NCBI GenBank assembly: GCA_964392085.1
Contig: CAYMOV010000028.1
Location: forward strand, 1 to 28,952
Source: CAYMOV01 sp964392085
GTDB taxonomy: Bacteria; Oederibacteriota; Muellerivitia; Muellerivitales; Muellerivitaceae
Direction of reading: 5' to 3'
Length of the DNA stretch: 28,952 nucleotides
Shown here: one piece after another, positions 14,611 to 21,888 of the stretch
Layout of the letters: each line of letters starts with the position of its first letter
How positions within the stretch are numbered: position 1 is the stretch's first letter
Notes under the pieces: model-generated
What the model saw: the letters and a program-made list of their open reading frames with translations, nothing else
Database searches by the model: none
Told to the model about the DNA's origin: nothing
Program-made: the position numbers and the translations under genes

Positions 14611-15813
14611 ATGAACCCAGCCCGATCCGGCCGGACCCTCCAAGCCATCGACCTGGTCCGCACCGCGGCCATCCTCCTGGTCCTCAGCGGGCACCTGAGG
14701 CCGTCCGTGGACTTTCCCGCCACCGACTGGGGCCGCTGGTTTTGGAACGCCCTCACCCTCCACATGGGCTACGGCGTCACGGTCTTCTTCGTCGTCTCCG
14801 GGTTCCTGATCACCAAACTCCTGTCGGAAAGGCCCGAGGGGCTTGGGCGGCCGAACCTCAGGGGTTTCTACGCGAGGCGCGTCGGCCGTTTGCTGCCCCT
14901 CGGATCGCTCACCGTCCTGTTCGGCGCCCTCATGGTCCTCTTCGGCGCCGAGGACACCAACCGATTCCACTATGTCTTCCTCAAACCCGGCACCCCCTTG
15001 GACGCCTGGTTCTTCGTCTCCATCGGGACCCTCAGTTTCAATTGGATGGGGATCCTCCGGTCGGCGACCCACAGCTACGCGCTCCACTGGTCGGTCCTTT
15101 GGTCCCTCGCCGTGGAGGAACAGTTCTACCTGGGTTACCCCTGGATCCTCCGACGGTTGGGCGGCCTCCGACCCCTCGTGTGGTTCCTCGTCCTGGTCTC
15201 CTGCCTGGGGCCGGCTTACCGCCTCTGGGCGCTTTGGGCCGAACCGGACACCGCCCTCTGGTCCGACCAGGGGTCCTTCAGCGGTTTCGAGGGGATCGCG
15301 CTGGGCGCCCTCACCTACCTGGCCTATCAGCGCCGGGTACTCGCTGATCGCGGATCCTCGATCCGGAGCGCGTTTCTGGGAGCCCTGGGCTTCGGGATGG
15401 GATTGGCTTCCTACTTATGGATGGACCAGGGCGGGGCGCCCTTCCAACGGGTCTTCGGACCCACGGGGATCAGCTTAGGGACGGCCCTGTTCATCTTGGC
15501 GTCGCTCCAATGGCCCTGGATGGAATCCAAGCGGCTGGCACCTCTCGCCCTGCCGGGCCGATACAGTTACGGAATGTACCTGATGCACGGCGCCCTGATC
15601 TATTTCCTCCACCCCACAATCCGTCCCCTTCCCACCTGGGCGGCATGGGGCATATTCGTGGGCGTCACCACGGGCCTCGCGGGGTTGTCCTACCGGCTCT
15701 TCGAGGTTCCCGCCAACCTGGCGATCCGGAAATGGTTGGACGGCAACGGGAAAAACGGTTTTGAACCGCGGGGGAAACGGAGGCAATCCAATACAACCGC
15801 AAATAAACCATGA
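14611..15813 (+). CDS. Acyltransferase 3 family membrane protein (copy 1)
   Basis: A 400-residue polytopic membrane protein with about ten helices, the usual layout of the acyltransferase-3 family (O-acetylation of cell-surface sugars, LPS or peptidoglycan in characterised members). The conserved catalytic-type His is His28 in LVLSGHLRP on the first helix. Further signatures are GYGVTVFFVVSGFLITKL, FYARRVGRLLPL and WSLAVEEQFYLGYPWILRRL. It is a close paralog of the gene at 21889-23052. It is divergent from the Kelch-like lipoprotein gene and convergent with hrpB. The acceptor is unknown. The C-terminal 25 residues are polar and basic. Confidence 0.88.
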   Translation: MNPARSGRTLQAIDLVRTAAILLVLSGHLRPSVDFPATDWGRWFWNALTLHMGYGVTVFFVVSGFLITKLLSERPEGLGRPNLRGFYARRVGRLLPLGSLTVLFGALMVLFGAEDTNRFHYVFLKPGTPLDAWFFVSIGTLSFNWMGILRSATHSYALHWSVLWSLAVEEQFYLGYPWILRRLGGLRPLVWFLVLVSCLGPAYRLWALWAEPDTALWSDQGSFSGFEGIALGALTYLAYQRRVLADRGSSIRSAFLGALGFGMGLASYLWMDQGGAPFQRVFGPTGISLGTALFILASLQWPWMESKRLAPLALPGRYSYGMYLMHGALIYFLHPTIRPLPTWAAWGIFVGVTTGLAGLSYRLFEVPANLAIRKWLDGNGKNGFEPRGKRRQSNTTANKP

Positions 15814-15865
15814 AGAAAGCTGATCTCCATGTCCCCCATTGCCCCCGCGTTAAATCACATTCTGA

Positions 15866-18373
15866 TTATTGTGACGGGTTCTCCGGCCAGGGGTGGCGCG
15901 GATACTTCCGCATCAGCCCCTGCCTTACGCCGGGGTAGTGGTTCTTCCAGAACCCCGCCAGGTCGCTCGTCACCTGCACCGCCCGGTGGTTGGGCGCCAG
16001 CAGGTGCAGCACCACCGCCACCCGTCCCTCGGCCACCTTCGGCCCTTCCCTCATCTTGAAGAAGTCCTGCATGCGCGACTCGATCCAGGGCGGCTTGCCA
16101 GGGTCGTAATGGATCGTGGCCTTGCGGCCCTTCAGGACGATCTGGGCCGGGGCGCAGCGCTCCAGCTTCGACAGGTCTTGGGGCGAAAGCTTCCCCCTCA
16201 ACGCGTTCACCAACCCGGCTTCCATCAGGTCCGAGAAACTCCGTCGCCCTTGGCACAACTCGCCGAGGGTCGCTTCCACACTCTCCTCATCCATCTTGGG
16301 GAAGTCCCCGAATTGCTCGCCGGTGAACCTCACGCGGTTGAGGAAGCCAGCCAATTCCTCCGGGTCCGCGTAGGCCTGGGTCCCGGCGTTCAACGCCTGC
16401 TTGAGAAGGAGCGCGGCGGCCTTGGGGCCCAGCGTCTCGGCCGTCAGCGGCTTTTCGTCCAACACGACCTGGCCGTATTGGAGGCGCTTGAAGCCCTCGA
16501 CCCGGCCCGCCTTGTTGTTCCATTGACAGGCTTCTTCTTCCACCAAATCCTCGGGAAACAGGTCCAACAACCAATCCTCCTCAATGGGACAAAGCGACCG
16601 GGCCTTGGCCTGGGCCCGCGCCCCCGCCACATGGGGGCCCCTGGCCTGGCCCGCGAGTTCTTGGGCTTCCACGAGGATGAAGTAGGCGTGTTCTCGGGTC
16701 ATGGCGGTGTCGGACGCCGTGGCGCTGCCCCCGCCGCTCAAGACCAGTTCCACGGACTTGCCGCTGTGGTTGCGGCTGGCCGCCCCCTCGCTTCCCCGCA
16801 GTTTCGCCACGCGGTCGGGAAAGGCCGATAGGAGCGCCTTCGCCAGGATTTTCTGGTCCCCGATTTCCTTGCGGCCGCCCTTGGCGGGCCCCGCGCCCAA
16901 GTTGTTCGCCAATTGGTCCTCAAGCCTGCGGGCCTCGTAGCCCGGTTGGTACCTCGCCAGTTCCTCCAGTAAATCCTCGGACCCGGCCTTCTCCTCACTC
17001 ACTAAAGCCGCCAGGCGGCAGGCGCCTCGAAGGGTGGCTGAATCTTTCGGCGCCAACTCCTCCACCTTGAGGAGGAACCGGGCCAGGCGCGGCGGGAGGG
17101 GGAAACGGACCATCTTGCGGCCCACCGCGGTCAAACGGTTGGGCGGCTCAGTGGCCCCCAATTTCACCAGCAGGATGCGGGAGGCCTCGAGGGCGGCCGC
17201 CGAGGGTTTCAGGAACCATGGGAAGGCGTCCAAGTCCTCCACGCCCAAGCAGGCCAAGTCCAACACGCTTTGGGCAAGGTCGCTCCGGAGAAGTTCGGGC
17301 ACATCGAACGCCGCGCGGTGCTCAAAATCGAACTGGGAGTAGAGGCGCAGGCAGGCGCCGGCCTGCACCCGGCCCGCACGGCCCATGCGTTGGGCCGCCG
17401 AGGCCTGGCTGGCGGAAACGGTCACCAGGCTTTCCAGCCCCGACCAAGTCGAGACCCTCGCTTGGCGGGTGAGGCCGGAATCCACCACCGCCGTCACGCC
17501 GGGCACCGTCAGGGATGTTTCCGCCACGTTGGTCGAAAGGATCACCTTGCGCCCCTCGGTGGGCCGCAAGGCGCGCTGTTGCTCCTCCACCGGAAGGTCG
17601 CCATAGAGGGAATGGACTTCGACGCCCTGCCCTTCCAATGCTTGGGCCGCGCGGCGGATTTCCCCCACCCCCGGCAGGAACACCAAGGTGGTGCCGAGGA
17701 GTCCCCGGCTTCCCAATTGCCGCACCGCGGATTTCACCTTGAGGGACAGGTCCGGTTGCTCGGGTTGGGGCAGGTATTCCACCGTCACGGGGAACACTCG
17801 GCCTTCGCTCTTGAAAACGGGGCAACCGGATAGGTATTGGGAGAGGGCTTCGGCGTCGAGGGTCGCGCTCATGACCAACAATCGGAGGTCGGGGCGGGGG
17901 CCCAGTTGGAGGCGGCGGAGGAAACCCAGGCCCAGTTCCAGCGCCAGACTGCGCTCGTGGAATTCGTCGAGCACCACAGCCGCCACGCGGCCCAGGGTGG
18001 GGTCGGCCTGCGCCAGGGGCAAAAGCATACCGTCGGTGAGGAACTTCAATCGGGTCTCGGGACCCGCCACCTTCTCGAATCGGAAGTGATAACCGACTTT
18101 CTTGCCGACGGTCTCGCCCATCTCCTCGGCCACCCGCATCGCGGCCAGCTTGGCCGCCAGGCGGCGGGGCTGGAGAACCCAGACTTCCTTGTCGCCCACG
18201 AAGGAAGCGCCCAGGAGCGCGGGGGGAACCCGGGTGGTCTTACCGGCCCCCGGCTCGGCGGTCACCACGGCGGACTTGTGGGTCTCCAAGGCCTGGACGA
18301 TGCCGGGTAAGAGGGGATCGATGGGGAGGGCGGGAGTGGTCACGACCGTATTGTGCCATAACCGACCGGCCAT
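15866..18373 (-). CDS. hrpB: ATP-dependent helicase HrpB
   Basis: DEAH-box/RHA-type ATP-dependent helicase of 835 residues, close to E. coli HrpB (about 810). Motif I is GAGKT (42-46) and motif II is the HrpB-typical DEFH (136-139). Motif III is SAT (169-171), STNVAETSLTVPGV is present at about 280-293, and motif VI is QRMGRAGR (328-335). The C-terminal HrpB domain is recognisable from APNHRAVQVTSDLAGFW and the final Trp-Pro-rich segment. The family's biological role is poorly defined. The ATG at 18373 has AAGGG very close upstream; a later GTG start about ten codons in is possible. It follows the ACP-helix-I membrane protein gene by only 12 nt, so it is probably co-transcribed. Confidence 0.95.
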   Translation of the reverse strand: MAGRLWHNTVVTTPALPIDPLLPGIVQALETHKSAVVTAEPGAGKTTRVPPALLGASFVGDKEVWVLQPRRLAAKLAAMRVAEEMGETVGKKVGYHFRFEKVAGPETRLKFLTDGMLLPLAQADPTLGRVAAVVLDEFHERSLALELGLGFLRRLQLGPRPDLRLLVMSATLDAEALSQYLSGCPVFKSEGRVFPVTVEYLPQPEQPDLSLKVKSAVRQLGSRGLLGTTLVFLPGVGEIRRAAQALEGQGVEVHSLYGDLPVEEQQRALRPTEGRKVILSTNVAETSLTVPGVTAVVDSGLTRQARVSTWSGLESLVTVSASQASAAQRMGRAGRVQAGACLRLYSQFDFEHRAAFDVPELLRSDLAQSVLDLACLGVEDLDAFPWFLKPSAAALEASRILLVKLGATEPPNRLTAVGRKMVRFPLPPRLARFLLKVEELAPKDSATLRGACRLAALVSEEKAGSEDLLEELARYQPGYEARRLEDQLANNLGAGPAKGGRKEIGDQKILAKALLSAFPDRVAKLRGSEGAASRNHSGKSVELVLSGGGSATASDTAMTREHAYFILVEAQELAGQARGPHVAGARAQAKARSLCPIEEDWLLDLFPEDLVEEEACQWNNKAGRVEGFKRLQYGQVVLDEKPLTAETLGPKAAALLLKQALNAGTQAYADPEELAGFLNRVRFTGEQFGDFPKMDEESVEATLGELCQGRRSFSDLMEAGLVNALRGKLSPQDLSKLERCAPAQIVLKGRKATIHYDPGKPPWIESRMQDFFKMREGPKVAEGRVAVVLHLLAPNHRAVQVTSDLAGFWKNHYPGVRQGLMRKYPRHPWPENPSQ

Positions 18374-18385
18374 ATCCCCTTCCGG

Positions 18386-18772
18386 TCAGCTCAAGCCCAA
18401 ATCCTTGACCAAGTCCGCGTCGTCGCTGAAGTCCTTGATCCCCAGTCGATCCGCGATATTCCTTCGCACAATTTCCCGGATTTCCCCTGGCCGCCAGGGT
18501 TTCCCCTTCGGCCTTAATGCCGCCGGATCATGTCGGACGATGAACTTGATGACATCTTTGACGGTCTTCAAACCCGATGCCATGAATGTATTCCCCGGAT
18601 ATTCCCGGGTCACGGCAAAGCGGGCAATTCCCAATGCCATGGATCCAAGAAAAACCTCCACACCATAGCCCATCCTCAAAATGCCGACGCTTAAGCCCAA
18701 TGCCGGAACAGCCCATAAGATCACTTGCAACCATACGGGACGGGCCAAAGACGGGAATGTTTTTAGGGCCAT
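18386..18772 (-). CDS. Small membrane protein with a C-terminal half-ACP (helix I) segment
   Basis: A 128-residue protein of unrecognised family. Residues about 13-55 form two hydrophobic segments around a short loop (GILRMGYGVEVFLG). A soluble stretch (GLKTVKDVIKFIVRHDP) follows. The last 40 residues (IREIVRRNIADRLGI, FSDDADLVKDLGLS) look like helix I and the following loop of an acyl carrier protein, ending exactly at DLGLS. Helices II-IV of an ACP are absent. The gene immediately upstream encodes an ACP-like protein that lacks helix I, 18 nt away. I infer that the two proteins act together at the membrane. The function is unknown, and this is not a frameshift because the order is swapped. 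Confidence 0.8.
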   Translation of the reverse strand: MALKTFPSLARPVWLQVILWAVPALGLSVGILRMGYGVEVFLGSMALGIARFAVTREYPGNTFMASGLKTVKDVIKFIVRHDPAALRPKGKPWRPGEIREIVRRNIADRLGIKDFSDDADLVKDLGLS

Positions 18773-18790
18773 TCGTTTTTGCCAAGCCGC

Positions 18791-19072
18791 CTAGGCATCC
18801 CGACGGCCTTCGCGCGGAAAAAGGGTTCGAAGGGGCGTTCCCAGCCGGAAGTCATTCCGGTTCCCGCCCCAAAGGTCCAGGTAGGATTTCCGGCACAAAT
18901 GGAACGCCGCCTGGGAAAGGCAGGCCGATTGGCCCTGGTCGACGTTCAGTTTCGATTGGATGAGACGGGTGATGTCACCGGCGGTATGGCAATTCCCCGT
19001 TTCCTCGTCCGAAAGCTCGAGGCCGAAGGTTTCCTCGAGGGACATGATGATTTCAACCCCATCTAAACCCAC
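18791..19072 (-). CDS. ACP-like protein lacking helix I and the phosphopantetheine serine
   Basis: A 93-residue protein that begins at GTG 19072 with a strong GGAGG Shine-Dalgarno 6 nt upstream. An in-frame stop four codons further upstream rules out an N-terminal extension. It starts with MGLDGVEIIMSLEETFGLEL and continues SDEETGNCHTAGDITRLIQ. This matches helices II-III of acyl carrier proteins (canonical LGxDSLxxVEL), but Gly5 stands where the phosphopantetheine-bearing Ser should be. A non-ACP tail of about 45 residues follows (CLSQAAFHLCRKSYLDLW, RTLFPREGR). It cannot carry an acyl group by the usual chemistry, so a scaffold or partner role is more likely. It is 12 nt after the CC-tail protein gene and 18 nt before the helix-I protein gene. 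Confidence 0.82.
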   Translation of the reverse strand: MGLDGVEIIMSLEETFGLELSDEETGNCHTAGDITRLIQSKLNVDQGQSACLSQAAFHLCRKSYLDLWGGNRNDFRLGTPLRTLFPREGRRDA

Positions 19073-19084
19073 ATCAAGCCTCCA

Positions 19085-19516
19085 TCAACGACAGCAGGGA
19101 TAGTCCCGCACCGTGACCGGATCGGATGGGTTCTTGCCGTAGACGGCGGCGTGGACTTGCCGGGTCGCCTTGTCGAAGGACAGGACCATCTGCCACCTCC
19201 CATCGGGCTGATTGAGCCGGTACGGCAGGGGCGAAATCTCGATCTTTCGGCCGTGCCATTCCATCTCCAACGGGCTGTTGGGTCGCCGCAACCCCTCGTT
19301 GAACGCCATCACCACGTTGTCCAGGTCCGGCTCCGCGCCCTTTTTCTTCGTGGCGACCGGAAAGACCTTGTCCAGGTCCCCGTAAGCCGTTTGGATCTGA
19401 AGGCCGTGGACCCTCACCTGGCGTTTCGCCCAGACGTGGAGGAAGCCGAAGAGGAAAAGTAGGACGAAGGCCGTCAGCAGGCCGATGTTCAACCAGAATC
19501 CCGTTCGGCTTTTCAA
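19085..19516 (-). CDS. Small membrane-anchored protein with Cys-Cys C-terminus
   Basis: Unrecognised family. I prefer the TTG at 19516, giving 143 residues that begin MKSRTGFWLNIGLLTAFVLL: a single N-terminal membrane helix, then a soluble domain of about 110 residues ending DPVTVRDYPCCR. The frame is open up to a TTG at 19570 (161 residues), but that start lacks a ribosome-binding site. The soluble part (WQMVLSFDKATRQVHAAVYG) is homologous to the adjacent shorter gene at 19580-19810. The terminal Cys-Cys pair could bind a metal or form disulfides; this is inference. It is tightly packed with the two ACP-like genes downstream. Confidence 0.75.
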   Translation of the reverse strand: MKSRTGFWLNIGLLTAFVLLFLFGFLHVWAKRQVRVHGLQIQTAYGDLDKVFPVATKKKGAEPDLDNVVMAFNEGLRRPNSPLEMEWHGRKIEISPLPYRLNQPDGRWQMVLSFDKATRQVHAAVYGKNPSDPVTVRDYPCCR

Positions 19517-19579
19517 GGTTTCACCGCCTTTACCCAACCAGAGATGTTTCCGCCGCCGATCATACGCCAAGGAAAGGGC

Positions 19580-19810
19580 TCAGGGACAGCAGGTGAACTC
19601 ACGCGCCTCCACGGGTCTCGTGGGGTCCAGGCCATAGACCGAGGCCACCAAGGTCCCATGGGATTCGTTGGGAGTCAGGACAATCTGCCAGGGTTGGTCG
19701 GCTTTCCACAGGCGAAATGCCAAAGGGCGGGGAAAAAGGAGGTGTCCCGCGTCCCGAAGGCGCCGTTTTTCCCCGTCATTGTATTCGTCCTTGCGGTTGA
19801 GGTCCTCCAC
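19580..19810 (-). CDS. Truncated paralog of the neighbouring Cys-Cys-tail protein
   Basis: A 76-residue reading from GTG 19810. From about residue 30 on it aligns with the C-terminal half of the downstream gene: WQIVLTPNESHGTLVASVYG and PVEAREFTCCP against WQMVLSFDKATRQVHAAVYG and PVTVRDYPCCR. The N-terminal membrane helix of the intact copy is missing. The homologous reading continues a few codons upstream of the GTG, into the end of the osmC-like gene. There is no good Shine-Dalgarno. It may be a decayed duplicate rather than a working gene. A near-perfect 24-bp palindrome (19807-19830) covers its start. Confidence 0.5.
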   Translation of the reverse strand: MEDLNRKDEYNDGEKRRLRDAGHLLFPRPLAFRLWKADQPWQIVLTPNESHGTLVASVYGLDPTRPVEAREFTCCP

Positions 19811-19830
19811 GACCGTCGCGACGGCCGTGG
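19807..19830. repeat. 24-bp palindrome at the 5' end of the truncated paralog
   Basis: CCACGACCGTCG and CGACGGCCGTGG are reverse complements with one mismatch and no loop. It spans the GTG start of the 76-residue gene. It could be an operator, a processing hairpin or a rearrangement scar. Confidence 0.4.
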
Positions 19831-19844
19831 AACCACGAAGGTCC

Positions 19845-20264
19845 TTATTCCCCCGCCATTTTATAAGTCGCGTGGATGGCGGTGCCGGGTTTGAGCATGG
19901 CCCAGACCGGACAGATCAGGTCCTCGGATTGTTTGATCGCTTTTTCAACGGCGGCGGGGTCCACGTCGACGCCCCGCACCACGAACTCGAGAGTGATGTC
20001 CGTGATCACGGTCGGATGCTGCTCGCGGCGTTGGCCGATGGCCCGCACCTCCAATCCCTTGACGGGCTGTTTCATCTTTTGGAGGAGGATCGAGACGGAG
20101 TTGCCGCTGCAGCCGGCCAGGCTGGCGAGGAGGATCTGGAGGGGGGTAAAACCCGCGGCGTCGGGGCCCGCGGGATAGTCCATCTGGATCGACCGGGCCC
20201 CGTCGTAGGCCGTGATCTTCATGCCTTCTTGCTTGACCGCGACCACGTTGAGTTGGGAGGGCAT
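19845..20264 (-). CDS. OsmC/Ohr family protein
   Basis: A 139-residue protein of the OsmC-like peroxiredoxin family, which reduces organic or fatty-acid hydroperoxides or acts in stress protection. The two redox cysteines are in place: the first in LASLAGCSGNSV and the second in SEDLICPVWAML. The ATG at 20264 has AGGAG 5 nt upstream. It appears closest to the YhfA/OsmC-like branch rather than Ohr because the second Cys lies in CPVW rather than VCPYS; this is a judgement by eye. It is the first complete gene upstream of the Cys-Cys-tail/ACP-like cluster, 34 nt away from the truncated paralog. Confidence 0.88.
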   Translation of the reverse strand: MPSQLNVVAVKQEGMKITAYDGARSIQMDYPAGPDAAGFTPLQILLASLAGCSGNSVSILLQKMKQPVKGLEVRAIGQRREQHPTVITDITLEFVVRGVDVDPAAVEKAIKQSEDLICPVWAMLKPGTAIHATYKMAGE

Positions 20265-20311
20265 AGGGGCTCCTACAAGGGAGTGCGCGCCGTCCCTCGA
20301 GGCGCCTACGC

Positions 20312-20338
20312 AGGATAACCATCCCGGCCAACGGTCAA
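20312..20338 (-). promoter_or_regulatory. Weak promoter candidate upstream of the osmC-like gene
   Basis: On the minus strand TTGACC (5 of 6 to the -35 consensus) is followed after 15 nt by TATCCT (4 of 6). The spacer is shorter than the 17-nt optimum. It lies in the 85-nt gap after the DUF1697 gene. Confidence 0.3.
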
Positions 20339-20349
20339 TATGGGCCCGG

Positions 20350-20898
20350 TCAGACAGCTCCGCACATTTCAAGAAGTTTTAAGACCGTGTTCCAGTTTCG
20401 TAGGGTGATCGTCGTCTTCAACTTGGAGTCGAAATACTGGTTGGTGAGTTTCGACTTCCCCACGCCGTTGGGCAACTTGAAATAAACCTCAGACCCCACG
20501 ACCTTGAACTCGTCTGGCGCGGATCGTTGGGGGTCCAGCCCGACGATTGCTTCCGGGGTCGGCCTATCCGCGAGGAAGCCGACGTGGAGTTGCTTCAAAT
20601 CCACCCCGGGTTTCAGAAAAGGGTTTCCCCTCTCCACTTTTTGGAGCTCCCCAGCGCTCCGGATCAAGACCGGCACCTCGAACTTTTTGGTCTTGAAAAC
20701 GGCGTGGGGGATGAGGGCGGGGAACTTTTCGGCGAGGGTCTTCTCCGCCTTGAACACCACGTTCCCGCTTTGGATATACGTGGCGACTTCGGAGCAACCG
20801 GCCTTCCCGAACATCGCGGCCAAGTCCTTCATGGACAGGCTGTTCTTGCCCCCCACGTTGATTCCCCGCAGCAGGGCGATATAGGTGTTTGGACCCAT
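20350..20898 (-). CDS. DUF1697 family protein
   Basis: A 182-residue soluble protein. The N-terminus YIALLRGINVGGKNSLSMKD and the segment EVATYIQSGNVVF are hallmarks of DUF1697, a widespread family without an established function. The C-terminus has the usual TLRNWNTVLKLLEM motif. Length is typical. The ATG at 20898 has AAGGAAA upstream. It is same-strand with the osmC-like gene (85-nt spacer) and follows a Family A repeat that separates it from the 21045-21695 gene. Confidence 0.9.
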   Translation of the reverse strand: MGPNTYIALLRGINVGGKNSLSMKDLAAMFGKAGCSEVATYIQSGNVVFKAEKTLAEKFPALIPHAVFKTKKFEVPVLIRSAGELQKVERGNPFLKPGVDLKQLHVGFLADRPTPEAIVGLDPQRSAPDEFKVVGSEVYFKLPNGVGKSKLTNQYFDSKLKTTITLRNWNTVLKLLEMCGAV

Positions 20899-20944
20899 TC
20901 CAGTTTCCTTTAATGGTTCAAGATCCGCGATAGCGAAAGGCTAA

Positions 20945-21047
20945 TTTCACCACGAAGGACACAGGGGTCACGGAGATAGGATCATGGTATTGGCGCCAAA
21001 TCCAACAGGTTTTCAGTCTCCGTGCCTTCCGCTTTCCCCGTGATTCA
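20945..21047. repeat. Family A palindromic element, copy 4
   Basis: Left arm TTTCACCACGAAGGACACAG; right arm contains GTCTCCGTGCC and ends CCCCGTGATTCA. The right arm is more degenerate than in other copies and overlaps the stop codon of the 21045-21695 gene, so the gene end may be derived from the element. Confidence 0.75.
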
Positions 21048-21695
21048 TTGGCCGTTCTGGGTTGGTCTTGCCGGGTTGCCGTCGGGCCCCAGCACCTCAT
21101 TCTTCTTCCGTTCGTCGTCGATGTACCGCATGGCCACGGAGAAGCCGTAGGCGGGGGCCGCGGTGAGCGCCTTCAAGTCGTCGGTCTTGCCGATCTTCTC
21201 GTAGTACTCCATCACGCCACCCATGACCAGCATCAGGAAGAATAGGGAAGGCTCCCCGAATTCGCGGATCAGGTATTGAAGCATGAAGATCGCGCAGGCC
21301 GGGTAGAGGTGCCCCTCGTCGGCGGGCGGCAGTTCAGCCTCCACCAGGCGGCCGTCCTCCTCCTGGATCAGGCGGAAGACGGCGACGCGCTCGGGGGTCT
21401 CCGGGGGCGCCTCGAGGAGTTTCTGGTCGCCCGACATGATCACGGGCCGCTTCAGGCCCTGGGGGGTGACCGTGTCGCCCATGACGCGCTGGAAGTAATC
21501 GACCAGCATGCCGGCCTGCTTGTTGGGCCCGAGCAGGAGGAGCAGTTTCACCCAGGAGAGGATGAAGAGCTGGATCAGGTCCCGCTCCCGGTCCAAGACG
21601 TCGGTGGAACGGGACTCCACGGTGACACAGGCCTGGAAGCGGGTGGCGAAGTCCACGCGCACCCGGAGGATCTCGACCGATTTGATCTCCGCCAT
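21045..21695 (-). CDS. Conserved-looking protein of unknown function
   Basis: A 216-residue protein I do not recognise. It starts MAEIKSVEILRVRVDFATRF at an ATG with AAAGG about 9 nt upstream. A central hydrophobic stretch is present (LIQLFILSWVKLLLLLG, about residues 40-56). A second amphipathic/hydrophobic region lies at about 131-164 (ACAIFMLQYLIREFGEPSLF then FLMLVMGGVMEYYEKI). The tail is charged and Pro/Asn-rich. There is no signal peptide and no catalytic motif that I can name. Codon use resembles the neighbours. It is divergent from the second acyltransferase. The stop lies inside a Family A repeat arm. Confidence 0.8.
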   Translation of the reverse strand: MAEIKSVEILRVRVDFATRFQACVTVESRSTDVLDRERDLIQLFILSWVKLLLLLGPNKQAGMLVDYFQRVMGDTVTPQGLKRPVIMSGDQKLLEAPPETPERVAVFRLIQEEDGRLVEAELPPADEGHLYPACAIFMLQYLIREFGEPSLFFLMLVMGGVMEYYEKIGKTDDLKALTAAPAYGFSVAMRYIDDERKKNEVLGPDGNPARPTQNGQ

Positions 21696-21801
21696 GGGCC
21701 GCCGCCTTTCGGGCTTTTGGGTGGGCTTGCATGATACGGCCACGGGCCCAAGCGGGCCAAGCCCCGAACCCTCCAAACCGGACCAGGTTGGCCGGCACTC
21801 C

Positions 21802-21830
21802 CTGACAGCCCACCCGGCACCCCCTATAAT
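21802..21830 (+). promoter_or_regulatory. Near-consensus sigma70 promoter for acyltransferase copy 2
   Basis: CTGACA (5 of 6), a 17-nt spacer, then TATAAT (6 of 6). The -10 hexamer ends in the first two bases of an in-frame ATG (21829), so that ATG would lie upstream of the transcription start and cannot be the usual initiation codon. This supports the downstream TTG at 21889. Confidence 0.6.
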
Positions 21831-21888
21831 GGCTACACTCAACGGCACGATCAGTCGGCGGAAAAGCCCGAAAGGCAGGGTCCAGCGC

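Noticed and set aside
13573..15087. Long N-terminal extension of the Kelch-like gene
   Set aside because: The extension is antisense to the acyltransferase-3 gene and lies before a clear lipoprotein signal peptide at 14517.
15855..15874. TCACA-N10-TGTGA inverted repeat near the end of hrpB
   Set aside because: The half-sites point outward with a 10-base spacer, unlike the TGTGA-N6-TCACA operator, and it lies at the gene's 3' end between convergent genes.
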